Origin: Azonexaceae bacterium s22
GTDB taxonomy: Bacteria; Pseudomonadota; Gammaproteobacteria; Burkholderiales; Rhodocyclaceae
Length of the DNA: 64,000 nucleotides
Direction of reading: 5' to 3'
NCBI GenBank assembly: GCA_016617495.1
Contig: WYCU01000002.1
Span: 275,538 to 339,537 of the forward strand
The notes beneath the pieces are model-generated. The model was not told the DNA's origin. It saw nothing but the letters and a program-made list of their open reading frames with translations, and did no database searches. Made by a program: the position numbers and the translations under genes. Shown here piece after piece: positions 61,180 through 64,000 of this stretch (its first letter is position 1; the number at the start of each line of letters is the position of its first letter).

Positions 61180-61490
61180 GCGCCTGCCAGACTTGCGGCG
61201 CCTGTTGCGCCAGCCTGCGCGTCGATTTTCACCCGGCCGAACTGGCGGGCGGCGCCTTTGCCTGGGGCGAGGGCGTGCCGCCGGCCATGACCGTGCCGCT
61301 GACGGCGGCCATGGTGCGCATGTGCGGCACCGACGCGGCGCCGCCCCGCTGCGTGGCGCTGGCGGGCGAGGTGGGCGTGGCCGTGGCGTGCACGATTTAC
61401 GACGTGCGCCCCTCGCCCTGCCGGGAATTCGATATCGAACACCCGGCCTGCAATCGCGCACGCCAGCGCTGCGGCCTGCCGCCGCTCTGA
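61176..61490 (+). CDS. YkgJ family cysteine cluster protein
   Basis: A 104-residue protein with the N-terminal CQTCGACCASL and later RCVAL, ACTIYDVRPSPCREFD and CNRARQRCGLPPL cysteines typical of the CxxCGxCC/YkgJ family, which binds a metal or FeS cluster. Exact function unknown. It starts at the ATGA overlapping the TrmB-like gene and ends with the extended form of the dispersed motif immediately after its stop. Confidence 0.88.
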   Translation: MSACQTCGACCASLRVDFHPAELAGGAFAWGEGVPPAMTVPLTAAMVRMCGTDAAPPRCVALAGEVGVAVACTIYDVRPSPCREFDIEHPACNRARQRCGLPPL

Positions 61491-61509
61491 TTTTTGCCCG
61501 TTTTTCGGG

Positions 61510-61524
61510 GTCGACCGCGACAAT
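61510..61524 (+). repeat. Dispersed 15-bp motif, copy 16
   Basis: Perfect GTCGACCGCGACAAT with the arm GATTTTTGCCCGTTTTTC upstream, starting at the YkgJ stop codon. The same extended arm is seen in copy 4. Between converging genes. Confidence 0.88.
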
Positions 61525-61530
61525 CGCGGT

Positions 61531-62973
61531 TCAGGGCTTGAGCGGGCTGCCCGGGCGGAACTGCATGGCCTTGTATTCGAGAAAATCTTCGAGGCCATAC
61601 TTGCCGAGTTCGCGACCGTTGCCGGACTGCTTGTAGCCGCCGAAAGGCGCGTAGAGATTGAACGGCCCGCCGTTGATCTCGACCTGCCCGCAGCGCAGAC
61701 GCCGGGCGACCGCTTCGGCCCGCGCATCGCTGCCCGCCCACACGCCGGCGGCGAGGCCGAACGGGGTGGCGTTGGCAATGCGAATGGCGTCTTCCTCATC
61801 CTGGTAGGTCAGGATGACCAGCACCGGCCCGAAGATTTCTTCCTGCGCAATGCGGCTGTCCGGGCGGACCTGGCCGAAGACGGTGGGGCGGACATAAAAG
61901 CCGCCTGCCGGTACGCCTTCAGGCGCCTCGATGCCACCGGCAAGCAGTACGGCGCCTTCCGCGCTGCCGAGCGCGATGTAGTCACGCACGCGTTCGTGCT
62001 GCATGGCCGAGGACAAGGGCCCGAGCACAGTGGATTCCTCGCGCGGATCGGCGGGCACGAAGCGCGCTGCGGCTGCGGCGGCCAGCGTGGCGACTTCGTC
62101 GTAACGATGGGCCGGCACCAGCAGCCGCGTCTGGGCGGTGCAGGTTTGCCCGGCATTCTGGAAACAATGGGCGACGACGGCGGGAATGGCCGTGGCGAAA
62201 TCGGCGTCGTCGAGCACGATGGCCGGCGATTTGCCGCCCAGTTCGAGCGCGACGCGTTTGATCGTCGCGGCGGCCAGTTCGCCGATGCGGCGCCCGGCAC
62301 GTGTCGAGCCGGTAAAGGAAACCATGTCGACTTCAGGATGCGCGACCAGCGCCTCGCCAATGTCCGGGCCGGTGCCCGTCACCAGATTGAACACGCCTGC
62401 CGGCAAACCGGCTTCGTGAATGACATCGGCGAGGATGAAGGCATCCAGCGGCGCCACTTCGGAGGGCTTGAGCACGACCGTGCAGCCGGCAGCCAGCGCG
62501 GCGGCAACTTTGGCCGCCACCTGATGCAGCGGGTAGTTCCACGGGGTAATGGCGACGACCACGCCGACCGCTTCGCGCACGACCCGGGAGTTGCCGACGC
62601 TTTCCTCGAAATCGAATTCGGCCAGCAGCTTGGCGTACATGCCAAAGGTGGCAATCGGCGAGCCGACCTGCACCCGCCGCGAGAAGGCAATCGGGCAACC
62701 CATCTCCAGCGTGATGGCTTGGGCGATGTCGGCGGCACGGGCCTTCAAGCCGTTCTGGATGGCTTTGAGGAACGCGGCGCGCGTGGCCGGAGGCGTTGAA
62801 GACCAGGCCGGAAAGGCGCGGCGTGCGGCTTGCACCGCGGCCTCGGCATCCGCGGCATGACCGGCGGGAATACGGGTGAGCAGGGTGCCGGTGGCCGGGT
62901 TGATGACCTCCAGTTGCGCTGCGCCTGCCGGCGCCGTCCAGCGCCCATCGATGTAGAACTGCGTCCTGTCCAT
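61531..62973 (-). CDS. Aldehyde dehydrogenase
   Basis: A 480-residue NAD(P)-dependent aldehyde dehydrogenase with the catalytic Glu in VALELGGKSPAIV and the Cys in FQNAGQTCTAQTRL, plus ITPWNYPLHQVAAKVAAALAAGC and a FGGYKQSGNGRELGKYGLEDFLEYK C-terminus. The ATG at 62973 is preceded by GGAGG. Substrate unknown; the sequence resembles broad-range semialdehyde or betaine-aldehyde-type enzymes. It lies 47 bases downstream of tal on the same strand. Confidence 0.9.
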   Translation of the reverse strand: MDRTQFYIDGRWTAPAGAAQLEVINPATGTLLTRIPAGHAADAEAAVQAARRAFPAWSSTPPATRAAFLKAIQNGLKARAADIAQAITLEMGCPIAFSRRVQVGSPIATFGMYAKLLAEFDFEESVGNSRVVREAVGVVVAITPWNYPLHQVAAKVAAALAAGCTVVLKPSEVAPLDAFILADVIHEAGLPAGVFNLVTGTGPDIGEALVAHPEVDMVSFTGSTRAGRRIGELAAATIKRVALELGGKSPAIVLDDADFATAIPAVVAHCFQNAGQTCTAQTRLLVPAHRYDEVATLAAAAAARFVPADPREESTVLGPLSSAMQHERVRDYIALGSAEGAVLLAGGIEAPEGVPAGGFYVRPTVFGQVRPDSRIAQEEIFGPVLVILTYQDEEDAIRIANATPFGLAAGVWAGSDARAEAVARRLRCGQVEINGGPFNLYAPFGGYKQSGNGRELGKYGLEDFLEYKAMQFRPGSPLKP

Positions 62974-63020
62974 GTCCAGCCTCCTTTTTAACGGCATTGT
63001 CGCGCGGAACGGGCGAACCT

Positions 63021-64000
63021 TCAGCGCACCAGATCGAGCAATTTGTCGAAGGCCTCGGCAAATTGCTGCAATCCCGCCTGTTGCAGCGTCTCGCCGACCG
63101 CGTCGAGGTCGATGCCCAGCGCCGCGAGCGCGGCCAGTTGCGTCTCGGTTCCCTCCGCATCGTCGCCGAGCGTGGCGGCAGCTTCGCCATGGTCGCGGAA
63201 AGCGGCCAGCGTTGCATCCGGCACGGTGTTGACCGTGCCGGCGCCGATCAGTTGCTCGACGTAGATCACATCGCGGTAGGCCGCGTTCTTGGTTGATGTC
63301 GAGGCCCAGAGCAGCATTTGCGCCGGCGCGTCGCCGGGCAGGGGCGCGGCGGCCAGCGATTCGGCGTAGGCGCGGCGAGCCATGGCGATGGCGCTCTTGC
63401 CTTGCAGGGCGGGCGGTAGCTTGGGGTCGAGCAGGGCATCGAGGCGGCTGATGAATACGCTGGCCACCGAGGCAATGTGCGCGACCGGCAATCCGGCGGC
63501 CACGCGGCGCTCAATGCCGGTGCGGTAGGCCGCCTGCACGCCGGCCAATTGCGCCGGCGAGAAAATCAGCGTCACGTTGACGTTGATGCCATCGGCGATG
63601 GCGTCGGCAATTGCCGTCAGCCCGGCCGCCGTGGCGGGAATCTTGATCATCGCGTTGGGCCGGGCGATTTCCGCCCACAGGCGCTGCGCGGCAGCCAGCG
63701 TGCCGGCGGCATCGTGGGCCAGTGCCGGCGCTACCTCGAAACTGACGAAGCCGGCGCGACCGCCGCTGCGCTCATGGCACGGCCGGAAAAGATCGCAGGC
63801 CGCCTGGATATCCGGCAGCACGAGCATTTCGAAGCGTTTTTCGGGGTCGACCGCGACATTGCGCAACTCGCCAATCGCCGCCTGATAACGGGCATCGGTG
63901 CGGATGGCGTTGTAGAAGATCGCCGGATTGGAGGTGACGCCAGCGATGGCGTCGTCCGCGATCCAGCGGGCGAGTTCGCCGGAAGCGAGCAATTCGCGGG
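63021..64000 (-). CDS. tal: Transaldolase, N-terminus outside window
   Basis: At least 326 residues of a transaldolase (ELLASGELARWIADDAIAGVTSNPAIFYNAI, the FVSFEVAP and NAMIKIPAT segments with the Schiff-base Lys, NVNVTLIFSP, SVASVFISRLDALLD). The N-terminus lies beyond 64000. It belongs to the pentose-phosphate pathway. The copy of the dispersed motif at 63846 reads NVAVDPEK and differs at one base (ATT instead of AAT). Confidence 0.92.
   Translation of the reverse strand, partial: RELLASGELARWIADDAIAGVTSNPAIFYNAIRTDARYQAAIGELRNVAVDPEKRFEMLVLPDIQAACDLFRPCHERSGGRAGFVSFEVAPALAHDAAGTLAAAQRLWAEIARPNAMIKIPATAAGLTAIADAIADGINVNVTLIFSPAQLAGVQAAYRTGIERRVAAGLPVAHIASVASVFISRLDALLDPKLPPALQGKSAIAMARRAYAESLAAAPLPGDAPAQMLLWASTSTKNAAYRDVIYVEQLIGAGTVNTVPDATLAAFRDHGEAAATLGDDAEGTETQLAALAALGIDLDAVGETLQQAGLQQFAEAFDKLLDLVR
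63846..63860 (+). repeat. Dispersed 15-bp motif, copy 17
   Basis: GTCGACCGCGACATT (one difference), preceded by GCGTTTTTCGGG, within tal, reading NVAVD. Confidence 0.75.

Noticed and set aside
62991-63010. ATTGTCGCGCGG between tal and the aldehyde dehydrogenase as an eighteenth motif copy
   Set aside because: Only the first nine bases or so match; the GTCGAC half is absent.

Overview
The window is about 64 kb of GC-rich (roughly 60-65 %) chromosome from a betaproteobacterium, most likely in or near the Rhodocyclales. This is an inference from gene content: CysB with the cysI-DUF934-cysH block, a DUF2863 protein, MltF-type and DUF4124-SLT lytic transglycosylases, and split biotin genes. I could run no marker-gene search. 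No rRNA, tRNA, CRISPR array or complete transposon was found.

Layout. 1-5220: end of an EamA permease, RhlE-type DEAD-box helicase, secreted protein, lipoprotein, membrane-bound spermidine-synthase-like protein, and a putative ADP-ribosyltransferase. 5333-8152: a serralysin-type RTX metalloprotease with a small downstream gene. 8160-11750: an AT-rich island with a decayed copy of the ADP-ribosyltransferase tail and a two-gene operon of a NACHT NTPase and a RelA/SpoT-type nucleotidyltransferase, a candidate undescribed defence system. 12050-16646: MFS and RarD transporters and small membrane or periplasmic proteins. 16750-18947: cysDN. 19239-20192: hemerythrin-domain protein. 20232-21900: gene cassettes with attC-like sites and no integrase in view (a CALIN). 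22362-30798: trypsin-like protease, fumC, DUF2789, trmA, esterase, SDR, lytic transglycosylase, and an unusual fusion of cyclic-nucleotide-binding, acetate-kinase-like and PduL domains. 30986-36399: argC, BOF protein, the sbtA-sbtB bicarbonate pair with a divergent LysR regulator, and MltF. 36555-41288: cysH-DUF934-cysI-TauE with divergent cysB. 42269-44934: PpiC, bolA, yciI, yciB, bioD. 45016-53504: NERD and RDD proteins, the vapB-vapC-bioF-bioH-bioC chain, rtcB, a diguanylate cyclase, bioA. 53544-64000: DUF2863, yaaA, a GbsR-regulated membrane cluster, PIN protein, dusC, TrmB-like methyltransferase, YkgJ protein, aldehyde dehydrogenase, partial transaldolase.

How the genes fit together. cysDN makes APS from sulfate, the FeS-type CysH reduces APS to sulfite, and CysI reduces sulfite to sulfide, with CysB as likely activator. 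bioC, bioH, bioF, bioA and bioD cover pimeloyl-ester formation through dethiobiotin; bioB is not in the window. sbtA-sbtB would import bicarbonate.

The most striking non-genic signal is a 15-bp motif, GTCGACCGCGACAAT (reverse ATTGTCGCGGTCGAC), present 17 times with little variation, about once per 3.8 kb. Eight copies lie between genes, often with a T-rich 5' side and close to gene ends or terminators. Nine lie inside genes, where it mostly reads as I/N-V-A-V-D/N. The distribution resembles DNA-uptake sequences or an oriented chromosome-maintenance motif. I know of no description of this word in such bacteria.
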